64,000 bases of DNA, taken from Cylicocyclus nassatus. Lineage: Eukaryota > Nematoda > Chromadorea > Rhabditida > Strongylidae. The notes beneath the pieces are model-generated. The model was not told the DNA's origin. It searched no databases and saw only the letters and a list, made by a program, of their open reading frames with translations. Where the stretch lies: assembly GCA_958299035.1 (NCBI GenBank), contig CATQJL010000112.1, positions 5,688,123-5,752,122 on the forward strand, written 5' to 3'. This document shows positions 1 through 13,500 of this stretch, one piece after another; the first letter of the stretch is position 1; every line of letters begins with the position of its first letter. A program made the position numbers and the translations under genes.

Positions 1-1420
1 AAAAGTAATCGATAATTCTGAAAACTAATATTGTGTTCGGAATCCCCATGCTCACTTCCCCCCTGTGCCAACTCCTAGCCCTGTAGGTGAACTCTGCAAA
101 AAAGATCGATAAAAATCGGTATAATCGACATCGATCGATAACGAAAAGTGGACTGTGACACCCGCCGGGGCCCGAAGTGTATGTGTGCAAAGTTTGGTCC
201 GGATCGGTTCAGAAATGGAATTTTCTATTTGGAACATACGTACACGGGTCTAGCTGGCAGGCCCGGCGGAGCCGGGCAAGCCAGCTAGTAACATTTTATT
301 TTCTTAAAAGGGTTCCTTTACGTTGCTGTAATACTATATCTTTCGCTATGTTTACCTTATGGTATCCGTAAGATTCTCTATGAAGCGCTGAATCCAAATC
401 TCTCAATATTTGCCAATATTTTGCCATAGAATAGTCTTTGATAGTCCAAGTATACATTCAACAGAATTCTTAACTATAGAAATGCGATGTCTTTTCCAAA
501 GAATGGATTCCGCTTCTGTTTACCGCTATCTATTTTTTGATTTTTGCCCTTGTATTCGCCCAAAGGAAAATTATACTGATGATCTTTCCCCTCAGGTTCC
601 CATATTTTCCCATTTCTACCGTGGGTTATTTCTCTTCCCATATAAAAGTCATTAACATTTATCACCAAAATGCCAATAACCCTAGATGTTTCCCTATGAC
701 TCGCTGCTCGCCGGGCGATTGCAGTGACTTTTTTGTGGATTGTCTCACCATAGACATTCATTTCAAATTCTTCTGCTGTTCATTCGACGGCTGCATCTCT
801 TGAGGGAGCAATTACTCGCAGTGAAAAGATGAAGAAGAAGCGCACCATTTCGTAAGCGTAATGACTCGAAATGCGCGAGAGAATACGGGGGACGAGGAGA
901 CGGGGCCTAGGGGGCTCAGCAAAACCGTTCGCTTGGATCAGTGGATATGATGATGTGTCCTTTCTCACTAACGAATGAGGACGGCCATAAGGGGGGGGGG
1001 GGGAAGCTCACGTTGTTTTCGCGCGCACTCGATACTCTCAATGAGATTAAGCCGCGCCGTTGACGATAACTGCAGCTAATTTTGATACCACCCAGCACCA
1101 GGCGGGAAGGGGGAGGGGGGCAAAGGAGAAAACAATTTACTTGCGCTTCGAGCAAATCATCATCATGTCGGGAGCAGCACGGTGTTCGACGATTAATTGC
1201 ACCAAGAAAGCAAAAAAGGGCGGGCGCTTCGGTTTTTGAAATCTTCCGTTCCAGGAATTGTGCCAGTAAAAGAAGAAGTGAGGTGAACTTAGAGAGTTGA
1301 ATATTCCAAAAATTTCCGATGTAGGACTAGTTGCACTAAAAAGAAAGACCCGGGAGCTCTTGTTAGGATCAACGGGAAAAAGGAAAGTGTATGTTATCAA
1401 AACTTGAATTCTCTTTTCAG
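1..1420. other. 5' edge: presumed hmr-1 intron, no exon recognised
   Basis: The first exon at 1421 begins with the last base of a split codon, so at least one coding exon lies further upstream. I see no cadherin-like reading frame in this stretch. It holds a GC-rich hairpin at 250-288, ATCGAT-rich sequence near 105-145, and a run of 13 G at 991-1003. Short open frames here look like chance. Confidence 0.6.
250..288. repeat. GC-rich perfect hairpin
   Basis: CTAGCTGG at 250-257 pairs with CCAGCTAG at 281-288, and GCCCGGC at 261-267 pairs with GCCGGGC at 271-277, leaving a 3-base loop and one 3-base internal mismatch. No poly-T tract follows. It could be the centre of an old palindromic element or a structured intronic RNA; function unknown. 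Confidence 0.6.
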
Positions 1421-1568
1421 AACCAACAAAGGGAGCGTACAGTATGGTCTGCAGGAAAATAGTTCGTATTTCAACGTTGATACATTTTCTGGGGATATTT
1501 ATACCATATCGAGGGTCCCAGTTGGAAAATACGATCTCCAAGTCGTTGCCAAAAACTCCATAAATCAG
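1421..1568 (+). CDS. hmr-1: hmr-1 long-form exon: partial cadherin repeat 1
   Basis: The exon lies between TTTTCAG and GTAAAC, starts in phase 1 and ends on a full codon. It reads [11 protein letters not shown]..., then [14 protein letters not shown] and [10 protein letters not shown], the middle and end of a cadherin repeat (NGxVxYxL, F.D..TG.I, Y.L.V.A.D). The first half of the repeat is upstream of the window or unseen. Confidence 0.8.
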
Positions 1569-4500
1569 GTAAACTCTCCTTAATCGTAAAATCTTTGAAT
1601 TTACAATGCAAGTTTTATTACAAGTGATTTTTGTTTACTACACAATACTTATTTTTCATTTTTTGGAAGCTACAGTACCGTGATGGAATGGTTCTCTTTG
1701 TCCATCAATTTATTGTTCAGAACTCGACAGCTACAGTAACCGTCTTAATTCAAGACAAAAAGGACAGCTACACTTTCACCAAAAGTCGTCGAAGAAGGGA
1801 ACTTTCTGACCCTATAGAAATCAGGGTGAAAGAAAACACTAAGGAAGAATTCTCAAAGGTAACTTGACAATTCTTAATTGTTTTTATTTATTTTTTGAGG
1901 AAAATTCTCCATTGCTTTACCACATGAGATACAGTTACCGTAATCTCCATATCGCAAACTGGTTCTAATTTGTGCAAACGACTATGCATCCGCCATTTAC
2001 GACTATTTTTTATATTTTATGAATGTTATTTCAGCGAATTCCTCTTTTCACTGGCGAACATATCCTCGCTGCTCCAATTGTCCGCGATCACTTCACTATC
2101 TATTCCGATGGTACGGTAGCTATAACAAAGCCTCTGAACTACGAGAAAACAAAGGAACTCTCCGAGATTTTCGAAATTGCTGGAAAATCAAAAAGTACGC
2201 TTTTTTCTCCTTGAATTTTCTATTCGTACACCTGGTATTGATTTCGCGTACTGCATCGGAAATGTACGATGTGAATTTCCATTGATGTCATACGGCTAGT
2301 TGATTCCTCTCGTATCGAGTGCACATTATAAGTGACGGGAGCTGTCAGTTTTAGGCCAGGAACCGATTTTAGCGTTTGGAGAGACGATTGCCTGGCATAC
2401 CTACGTTACTAGTTTGAGTACACGGGAAAGGGGAGAGGGAGTAGGAGGGGTAAAAGGGGATGGTGGAAGAGGGATAAAGCAGAAGGCTACAAGGACTTGA
2501 CTTGTCAAATTTGACTAAATCAGCCGTAGCTAAAAATTAGAGGATCCACAAACAAGAAAAGGACACAATCGTCCTAGAATTTGTTGGAAAGCTTTGTGAG
2601 GGCCCGAATTTGTTTGAAACTGTGACATTCTTACCAGAAACATCGCTCGAAATGCAAGTCACCTCACCTTTTTCAAATTTTAGGGCTGTTTTCAGGTTCT
2701 GACCTGCTTCTCCTAAAAATTCTATCTTGTCAATCTTATTCTCATTCAATGTTTGACAGCTCTTGTCCTAAATTTGTCATTGCACTGTGTTATAATTTTT
2801 TCATTGAACCCTAAAATTTGCAAATTATCATGACAGACCACTTCTTTATATCAAAAAGTTCACCACCGAGGATGGCATCCTGCGACCTCAGACTTTTTGG
2901 GGGAGGGCTGAGGACAGAACATCTTCTAAGGTTTGCTATAATGCATAAGTCCAGCACTCATTCAAAACTTTCATAGTACCCGGAAAAAACCAGGAAGAGG
3001 CCTTTTATCTGATCCATTGTAGGAGAACTGTGAATTCTGCATGTAGTGCATTTTTTCTCTTCGCAAGTGGGCATTAGCAGGATTCCAAATCATCCATCTT
3101 CTCAGAGGACACTCCACCCTGCATATTATTAACAATTTTACTATTACCCTTATTGAAGTAATTGTAAAAATCATGTTTAACTTACCATTTAGATTGTAGA
3201 CAAAATTAAGGAGTGTCAATGATTGTATCCCTTTTCTCTGAGTTCCTCTTTTTCCTTTTCTTTCCTTTTTTCATAAAAAAGTGTAAGGCCGACTTTGGGA
3301 AAACGTTCATCTCATAATGCTCTTTCAAACAGTATGACCTTCCAATGCCTTTGCCTTAGAATTTTCTCGAAAAATTCATGGTTTTCTGTCATTTCTTTTG
3401 TGAAGAAGTTCATCTCTGTTCTCTAATGCACCTTTTACCCTGCAACAAAGATTGCAAAGTCTAAGTCACTCACGACCCATAAAGGACATTGCACCTGCAC
3501 CTGCATCATTGCGCCTTCACATCTAAACAATCGTTAATGTCGTTCAACGTTCCATAATTGATAATGTATGAGGTGGACACATGAATGGAGAGCAGCAGCA
3601 TATGCTAATCTGCGTTTTGTGTCATGAAAGCCGGCTCGTCGTCGTAGGTTCGGATCATTGCCGACAATGAAAGCGCAATTCATCAAGCGTCTTCACACTC
3701 TCATTTCATGCCAAAAGGATCATCGGTCATGACGGATAGGACTGAGAGGTTGAGGGGGGGGGGGGGGGGGTAAAATGAAATTGCAGAGTTTCAGTAGATC
3801 GGAAGTTCCGAAGAGGCTTACTCAGTCGAAAGTTCCGCTAAAATTCCGCTTTAGAGGGCTCAAAAAAATTGCGTTAAAATTCCGTAACTCAAGGACGCAC
3901 GGGATCGAAAGACTCGCTAAAATGCGCCGATCAGGGTTTACCGAGATTTCCGTCCAAATTCCTCAATGTAGGGACTTGCGGGATCGGAAGTTCCGCTGAA
4001 ATTCCCTAATGCGGAATTTATCGGAAACTTTGCTAAAATTCCCAACGTAGGAAACGGGATCGGAAGTTCAGCAGAAATCCAACATAGTTGTTTACCGGAA
4101 ACTCCGTTGGAATTTCTTAACGTAGAGATTCATGGTCGGATCTCCGCAGCGCAGGGATGCATTAGGTCGACTTCCGCCAGTATTCGTAAAGTTTGACATG
4201 AGCGAAAATTTTTGCAAGGCGGGGATCTACTTCGCGGGAATTTCTGCTATCTTGGTCGAGATTCTCATTGGGCTTTTGCATGCTTTGCGCCGAAAATGGA
4301 TAGAGAGTAAGTCTTATCATGCTTTACGATCTATGCATGGCATGCCATTGCACCAACGGAGCCTGTGTGGATTAAAAACTCTCCTAGCTCATCGCCCGTG
4401 CAAAAAGCATGAGAAACGAGGCGGGGAAGTGCGCGCTCGTTAGCTGCTGCGGAAATTCGAATAAAAACTGCTGTATTTGTTTGGATAATAGTGTTCGCTG

Positions 4501-7500
4501 CTATGCGAACACACCATATGGGAGTTCAGCCCTGCATGGGTAGAAGAGAATGGTTAGGTTGGAAGCGCAGAACCCATGTGAGTGGGTGTGAGTGCTATGT
4601 GTTCCCGTCGAAGGAGTACGCGCGTATTCGCATAATGGGATTAGATGCATCACTGATAGAAGGAAAACGACAGCTGCAACAGAGAGACAGGATATCTAGG
4701 AAGTATGGGGATTTAGCAGAAATAGGGTAATGCTCCTACATAGAGGTGAAGAGTTCTGTTGGAGTGGGTATAAAGCACTTTTTGGAACTGTCAATTTCGC
4801 AAGGATGCGCAGTTTGAGTAGGCTCATGTTTTCAGGCAGTTTTTTCATGTTTATAACCCTTATAAAGGAAGGCAGGATAAAGTACAAAGTCGTGTTATCA
4901 CCAATTCTATCCTACACACCAACTCAAGTCATTTTCTCTGAAGTAAGCAAACTTAGAACAGTTTTATAAATCTCCAATGAGCGCCGACTTGTTTGTTTAA
5001 GGGGCAAATGCCCCCAATTTTATCATATCCTTGCAGAATTATGCCTTTTTTCTTTTCTATAATTTAGTATTGAGTGTGAAACTCGGTCTGCTTTTACCGT
5101 AAACCTACAGTATGGAGGGTCACAATGGTCTTCCTCATTCTGTTGAGAGATCCGCAAAAGATCCTGAATATTTCCCAACTCTTACCTATCGTCATACCTA
5201 TTTAGAAAGAAATTTTTTATTTAGAATTCATTAATTATTCTTGCCCTTTTATTCTCTGAATGTTAAGAATATTTTCATATATGCAGACTTTTCATAGTCA
5301 TTCTCTAAACTCAAATTTTTGTGAAGACTGAAATTCAACGATGAGGTTGAGGGTTGCTATTTTTTGATACGTCATGTCAAATTTTTGCTTTTTAAGCAGA
5401 TCTTTTCTCTTTTCCCCGAACTTTTTTCATCTATTGGATTTTCCTTCATCTTTTTGTTAAGCCTTTCTATACTAGAATGCACAACTCCTTTTACAATCTA
5501 ATTCCCATTACTTTATATTTTTGGAGTTCATTTGGCGAGTCTGTTTTACCCTCTTTGATTTCGTTTCTCTTCTGCTCTCTTCTCTTCGTTCCTGTAAGAC
5601 TTCCGTTCACTTTTTCTTGTACATCGCTTGTGATCAAGCATCTCTTATACTTCCTCTACCTCTCCACGCATCTTCTCTATCCATCCACGCCGTCATATCA
5701 AGCCTTATGTATGACTCAAAGCAAAATTTGATTTGCGGCCACTGAGTGGATATCCTTCGGATTGCAATCGAGCGCCATACTCCCGCCGGTTTATAACTAA
5801 AGCTGAGACCCTAAGAGAATGTAGGATTTCAAAGGGGCTCAGCTATACAAAGGTCAATTGCATTCAATGTAGTTCTTTTTTACTATGCTAGGTTATGGCA
5901 CATTCTGGATTTGAAATGGGCTTCGCAGCAAAAACCACGTACAATTGTCGCATGTCGGGGTTTCATTAACGGGTGAAGGGTGACAATTTGGCCGTGGATA
6001 GTGGCGATATGAAGGCGAATGTCATCTGGAGATGGATAGGGGTAGGAGGGGAATATCATTTTTTTCAAAGCCTTGCTAGTAGGCTTCAGGTCTTTTTTCT
6101 CAAACCCTTAAGTCATAACTTATTCTTCTCTTCTCGTAAGTGCGCTTTACATCATTCTTTGAATATAATACCACCCAAAGCCACCAAGAACCAGCTCCCG
6201 ATTGATTTATAAGGGCAAAATTATATCTTACCCACTCCATCAAGCTAATCTCGACGTAGTCAATTCCTACGAGATTACTGCGGCAGGTGTTACGGCTGCT
6301 CTATTTGGAGATGTTGGGTCACAAATCGGATTTACTTGGGGAATCGAGAAATTTAATTTGCTATGGGAATTAGGATGGGAAGAGTTAGCTTAAAATTTTG
6401 GGAGAATGATAAAAGTGTAGTATCCCGAATCAAGAATTCTGTTCAAGATTTTTAGGGGGCAAAAATCACTAATCAAAAGTTAATGCATAAATATGTCTGA
6501 GCAGTCTTTGAAATTCAGCATTTCTTTTTCGTTTTATGATTCAGTTTGGGACTATCATTTGGGTTCTATGTATAGCCTTGTCATATTCTTTTCAATGTGT
6601 GTGTTTTCACACTATGCGCTTCACCACGAATAAAGCGCCTACAATTCCTTTCTCTAGTCCCCTAATTTATCTTTTCTTGGGCGTAAGTAGGGCCAAAAAT
6701 ACAAATATATTTACTTCTCTATAATTGTTTCAGCTGAAAGTTTCTTACTGACTTCGAAAGCGAAAAGTCGTGGATTACTGTGTGGTATGTGCAAACTCAT
6801 ACATTGAATTTTGTATGATTCTACTATAGACTGCCTTCACAAAAATATTCTGTTCTTTCTATCTGAATTTGTTCTCCCATGCATTTCCTAGATCCGTGAT
6901 CATAAGTCAGGTAACCCAAAACCCGGCTTACCCAGGATAAATCAAAAAATAAGCCCATTTGTGGGGTTTGGTATTTGTTTTGTCACCCAGTTCGCCTCCG
7001 GACGTGATACACTTGACCTGCGTCGATTGACGGATTATCGCCGATGTGTGGCTACTCTTACCAATGATCCTTGAGCCCGTATGGAGGACTCCGAGTACGG
7101 TATCGGGGATTTTTGGGGGTCCAGGGATCCAGGTAGGGGATGCTTGCCATCCTTGGCTGGGTATTTCAGCAAGATCTGGTTGTGTTTTTTGAGCCTAAAC
7201 CACTAAGGGTACGATAACGGCAATTTTTGGGAGCCAGCCGGTATCCAAACGAGGGCTTCTCGCTACCCTTGGCCACGAATTCCATTTGAAGATTCATTGT
7301 GTGTTCCTGCGTTCAATATGTCGGAAAGCATGTCACCGGATATCAGCGGACTATGTCAGGGGGAGAGAACATATGAGTGAATTACCTTGAATCAACAAAG
7401 GTCGCCATGGACACCAATCGACAGGCAGGAGAGAAGAGCGAACACCGCGGAATGACCTCATAGTCATTGGAATGAGACACATACGAGGCATCAGGGACTA

Positions 7501-10500
7501 AGGGGAATTTGAATTCTATTAGAGCAAATTTCTCGATGTCCAGGGAGATTCAAATAGTTCCAGGTCTGTGCATATTAGAGTATCAAGGGAAAATTCGAAG
7601 GTTACGGTCACAAAAATTGATTCAGATGGTTCAAATTGTGGATATTATCGAAAATGGGTCAAATGGATCTTTCATCAATGAGTTCTCATTTGATGTAATA
7701 TTTAAGCTAGTGCTCGCAAGAGATATATTCAATATGAATTTTTGAAAATATTCTGGAGATGCAGGGGAGGTTGGCGAAGACTTTAGTATGAAATGCCTGA
7801 AGCATAGTGAAGAAACTGCTTGTATTTTTTGTGTGTTTTTTTTGTTTTCTCTTTTTTCTATATCAATCGCTTAGTGTTGGGTCTAAGTTACCTAAACTCT
7901 GTCCTAAAAATTTTCCGATCAATCATTTCCAGGTAGTAAATATACCCTGTTGTCCTTAAATTAGCCCCATCCATCTTCTATCGTACAAACGCCTACATAG
8001 TATTGCTATTTATAAATTCTACTACATCCATACATCTCACAGCGGAAAGTCCAGACTTCCGCTCGTTGAATGATTCATTTTCCTGTCGACGAGGTCCTAC
8101 GTCAAATACATCACCATTCGGGGCAGCGGACCTCATTTAGACCTCATTACCCTTGGCTATTCGGTGCTCATTTTGTCCGGGTAAGAGATCTCTTTCAACG
8201 GGCTAATCCGTTTGTGAAGAGAAGCTCATTTGTTTATAGTAATCTACCGGGGTTGGCGCAATGAGAAGTTGTGAGCTGGGGGGGGGGGGGCATTTATGGA
8301 CGGGGTTGCAGATGCTGGGACTCGACAGCTCGTTATGAATGCCAATGGGTCAAGGGTCCGATACTCTAGGGAGCATTAGTCCACTTTGGGTACGTCAAAT
8401 TTACGATCGGTTGGATGTGTCGCCACTCGCATAACTCTAAATTTTATTGACTTTGCCATACGCTTCGGATAGAGGACTGGAAAAAATTCTGAATGGAGAG
8501 GGATCTTGCAAGAATAATTAGAGGAGTATTTTGACTCCTTGGCGCCATTTGGGCAACTACCGTGGCCCCAAAAAACACCCATCTGTTGTGTTCTCGACTT
8601 CGAATTGTGAAGAGGTTACGACGGTAGTGGCAATGAAACAAAAGAAGAGTTCATTGTCAAATCAGCGGGATACTGTAATTACAGGAATGTAATTGCGCGA
8701 ACGTGCCGGTCATGTCTCGCACGAGCAGTGTACTGCCTTTCTCTTTCTGTTCGGCTCTAATCGAGCATATGGATAGCGTTAAGGCAACCAGATGTGTTAA
8801 CCGTAGATATGCGCGGGATCGCGGGGGACGGGGAAACGGGCTGAAGGGCAACATAAGGGCAAAGAGTGAAGAGGAAATTGACATTTTGGTTCTGGATGAA
8901 TCACATTCCGGAAATTCCCCACCACGACTTTCTCAGCAGTCCCAGAAAATTTCCCTAAAACCTCAATTTCCGCACACATCCTTCCGAGCCTTTCCTTATC
9001 AGAATGACTCATCCAAGGACCTTTATCCTTCTTGCCTACTCATTTCCCGGATAGCTTCTTCGGGGGCATCTTCAAGCCCTCATTAAAGAACCCCTCGAGT
9101 GCCTGCCATGACAGTCAATACGGCTCTCAATAGAAGAGGTCATTATGGGATTTTCCGCAAAATCAATCAGAAATGGTCGATTTAGGGGATTGCGCAAGCG
9201 TGAACGACTCCGGATATAAATAATCTACTTATGGTAGGGCTGGTAGGGCTATCCTCTGGGAGTGGAAGGGTTAGGGTCATGGCGAAAAAATTAACTTTAG
9301 AACTATCAGAAAAAATAATTCGAATGCTCTGGGCAGAGGAAAATTGTGACTACTTTGATCTTCTTTTTGTAAAATAGAAAAAAAAACTGAAAAACAGTTT
9401 TCGATTACATTCAAAAGGTCTCGGTATTTTTCTGCTTACTTCTTCAATTCCTTTTGAAGTTTCGAGTCCAAGATAGCCGCTTCACCCAGTACCGTAATTG
9501 AGGACGTTGTTCCGTCAGAATACTGTACAACCTGGGCTTTTAGTATTATATTTCTCGGCTACAGTTGTACAGGGTGTCCCAAAAAGATGTGCACACTGTT
9601 TGATTGTTAATATCTCTCTTGCTTTCATGTCTTTTGCCGAGCTTGAGGTACCATTCTGTAGAGCGAGGATAAACTTAGATTTACAGTATAGAGGGACTTA
9701 TCAGCCGCTTTTCATTACTGTAGGATTACGGTAGGATTTCGAGGAGGATTTCGAGCAATGGAAAGCTGTATTTTGCCTCAGAAAAGAACCAAATAAGCCA
9801 GAAACTTTTGAACTGGGCTAATCGCAGTGGCTGATTCTAAATATGAAAACTGCACGTCAGTACACTGTTTCTTTCATGAGTTATTTCAGATTTAGGAAAA
9901 CAACTGATTTTCCAATGTTCAGCAGAAATGTGAATACGCCGTCAAAAAAGCTCAAAAAACTGATGGAAAGTTATGTAGTGAAATCAGCATGCCTGAAAAC
10001 CTTGCTACACAATTTTTTAGATTTTTTGAAATTATTTCATTAAAAGGCTTATTCCACAGTGATGCTGTATGTTGGAAGTTCATACCGTAATCCTACAGTA
10101 GCAAAAATAGATTCGAGTTTCGCTTAATACTGCAAATCTAAGTTTATCCTCGCTCTACAGAATTGTACCTCAAGCTCGGCAAAAGATGTGAAAGCAAGAG
10201 AGTTATTAACGATCAAACAGTGTGCACATCTTTTTGGGACACTCTGTATAAGCAATGATAGATTCAAGGCCTATCCATATCTGCATCGGGAACCTAATTA
10301 GGCAGAACTCATGGGTAGTTATTTCGAACTCTTGTTGCTCAGGGGCATCTTTTTGGGAAATTTTCTCGTAATTTTTGCTATGCCTTGTTTTTATGCTTCC
10401 GAGGCTTATCTACAGGTGTGCTAATCTCATCTTGAACGGCTGGAACGGCTATAACAGAGCTAATATTTTTTATAAGCCAATTATGTCGCAGGTGTTTCTT

Positions 10501-13500
10501 GCCTGGACAATGATAATTGCTTAATTAGATATCTCAGAGCGGCTCGTTCCGACACAGATTTCTATTGTTATCCGCAGCGTTTGATGAGTATAGTAATTGG
10601 CGTTCACGGTAGAATAACTGCACCTCTCCTTCAACGCTATTATCACCTGTAGGAGGAGGGTTGAGCAAGGATGAGTGGAAAGGAGAGAAGCTGAAAGCGA
10701 AGGAAGAATCGTCATCTCATAAGCTAATTTTGGTCCAGAGATTAGTAAAAAGCTGTCAAGATGCTCAATGTCTTTTAAGAAGGCATGAATTATCTAAAAA
10801 ATATCAAAATCAATGAAATCGTTTTTCTAGCTCGTATACAAACGCTCTACATCAAAGTTGAAGATGTCGATGAACCTCCAGCATTTGTTAATGGCCCACT
10901 TCCATTCCTTGCTGTGGTACCATTGGAGACACCTGTAGGATTTCACGTCTACAAAGTGAGTTTCTATTTATGGTTTAGTTTTCATTTATTCGCCAAAGCA
11001 CAATTCTCGACAGAACGACAGCAGCTACAAAGTTTGCAAATAAAGAAAATGTCTCGCTCTTTCTCAAGCATTCATTTGCAGCTGACAATCTGACATAGAA
11101 CTCAATTACGTCCCGTTTCATATTGCGATTTTCGTTCCTGTTCGTAATTATAAACTGAATTTCTTGCATCATCAACTACAAATCATAAATTTTATTTGGA
11201 AGTAAGAGAAAGGACATCTCACTTTCTCTTTAGAATTTTGTGATCTGAAGCTTTTGTCTATGAAGTTTGTAGAGTTCAGCAGAATTTTTAGAACAGAAAT
11301 TCCAACATTTTACCAACGTGTAGATTAGCTTGACTTGAATAATCCGGAAAAACGTCTCTGTTTACTTTGACTATGTTCTTAATAACCTCATGTGCAGTTT
11401 GTCGCTCGTGATGAAGCTGGAGATGGTGATGAAGACGTTGAGTATCGACTAATCAACACTGAACGTGAGTGAATTGTGTTAACAGCCATATTGACTTCTT
11501 CTGGTATGATTCACCAATTTTAGCATCTGGCATGTTTACTGTCGATGCAGCCACTGGTGTTGTAAGGACAGCTGTGAGACAGTACAAAGAAGGGCAAACG
11601 TATCGAGTTCTAGTACAAGCCATCGACAAAACACCGAGGGACAACTCAACCAAGCAGGTTAGAATTTGTAATTTTTAACTTGCTTTGGAGGTAGCTATCG
11701 TTGTTTTAGGAATCTGAGGTGGCGAAGCTTGAGATTTTGGCTGGAGATCGTCCACCTCAATTTCTTCAACAGCATTATACCGTTTCTTTGGCTGAAGATA
11801 GCCTCGTGGATTACAGGTAAAGAATTCTTCATCCAGAATGTGAAATTGGCAGGTCTTTTTAGTGCACTGATTTTCTTTTCTAATAAGTTTCACGGATGAT
11901 GAGCGCTCTTTTATAAATTTTCTTGACATCTCAAGCTTCTTAACTACTTTATTTTTTAGCGTTGTTGACGTACGAGCCCATCGGTTCCGTGCCATAGATG
12001 ATCGTAGATCAAAAGGAGAACTTACCTACTCCCTCTTCGGTTATCATGGTGGACAACGAGAGGAAACTTCTGTTTTTGGCATCGACCCCAAAAGCGGTGT
12101 AATTCTACTGAGAAGGCTTCTGGACTATGATGATCCATCGCAGACGAAGCTGCACAAGCTTATTGGTGAGTTTTTTTTTAGGTCAGTGATCCACCGTTGA
12201 GGTTCTATGTAAAGACTGGGTATTCACGCCGTTTACTCACATGAAATTGCTGAAAGATACATGATGATTTTTGCTGTTTTCCCTCTCCAGCCATATCCTT
12301 TTATTGTATTTTTGCTCGGTCTTCATGCCATTTGGTGGAGATATCTCATATTTGAATGATTAGCTCACAGATGCATTTATGGCAACTTGTTAAAAGTTTC
12401 ACTGCGTTATTGTCAGTTCGTATTTTCATGAGAAGAGCTATCGGTAGCATAGAGATCAAATTATAGCTTTTTCCGGAAATGTGGGGAAAAAATGCGCGGA
12501 TGTCCGTTATAAGAATAGGATATCCTTCTAAAAAATGGTCAAACAGCTATTAGTAGCACTATCATCTTATGCACCTTTTCCGATCTCATAGGGCTAGTAA
12601 AATCATATTTTGCATTTTGAATTAGACCTGATGCAGCCGGTGAACAACAATGAATACACAATATCCTTTCGATTTCCTCTTTATCTGGTCAACAAAACCA
12701 TTTCTTGATGTAGACTATCACTGCCACTGTTAGTATGAGTTCTCAGATAAAAAACTCATATGTGCTCTCCATGTCTTTTTCGTCTTTATCATTTTGAAAA
12801 CTACGAACTTAATCGATAGGACTAAAAATAAGTTTTATTCGGGAGTTCTACGTATAATGATGTTCGGCTACTTATGTTCTGAATCGCGGGGATAGCAATG
12901 TAGGGTGAAGATTTTAATTTAGTTTAAATTCACTTGTTGGAGTTGAGTAAATCTAGACTGGGACTAATATTCTCAAGTTGCTTAATTTTTTAAGATTAAA
13001 TTTTGGCACTAATGCAATCAACCTCACAACATGTAAACTTTGGTTCTCTAACTTTTGAGTTGTGGATTGAGATTTGCAGCGGAATCTTGCATGAGACAAT
13101 TTTTCCTCAGCATTTTTGATGGATTTGGTCATTTTTCGCTTGCCAATGACAGCGCCTCTCCATCTCTCCACCCTACTTCTCTTCCCGTCCTTGTTGATTT
13201 CCTCCACCTAATTAATCCTCTTCGACTTGTCCTTATCAAGATTTGCTCGATTCCATTGTGGATGTGCTTGAAGGGGATCACCTGAGTAACCACGGGGGCC
13301 ATTATCGGTGTCATTTACGCAGAGCATCCGTTACATCCGTAGCTCATTAGGACGATTATCCTCACTACCGCATAGTAATATCGTTACCGCTCAAGCAGGG
13401 GGCTAAAGCGCGATTTATTAGACGCCCAGAGGATCATCGGCTCTGATTTATGCGCACCAGCTACGATTTTGTAACAGCTGCTAAGCGTTACGTGACCTCA

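Larger units (their letters stand above)
2195..10830. other. 8.6-kb hmr-1 intron
   Basis: No exon was recognised on either strand. Contents seen: a diverged minisatellite at about 3786-4170, a 17-base G run at 3754-3770, a 13-base G run at 8278-8290, two diverged copies of a motif around 7090-7270, and a mariner-like nonautonomous element at 9570-10246. The open frame at 8703-9086 lacks domain features and splice support. Confidence 0.7.

Noticed and set aside
1255..1282. Possible 28-base exon upstream of the first recognised exon (reads IVPVKEEV, correct phase)
   Set aside because: Joined to 1421 it would skip the roughly 20 residues that should lie between strand A and the GxVxYxL strand of a cadherin repeat; too short to support.
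7080..7270. tRNA-like B-box words on the minus strand within two related blocks
   Set aside because: A-box to B-box spacing and arm pairing do not fit a tRNA cloverleaf; better explained as a diverged repeat.
8703..9086. 127-codon open frame in the 8.6-kb intron
   Set aside because: Low-complexity composition, no domain, and overlapping open frames on the other strand.
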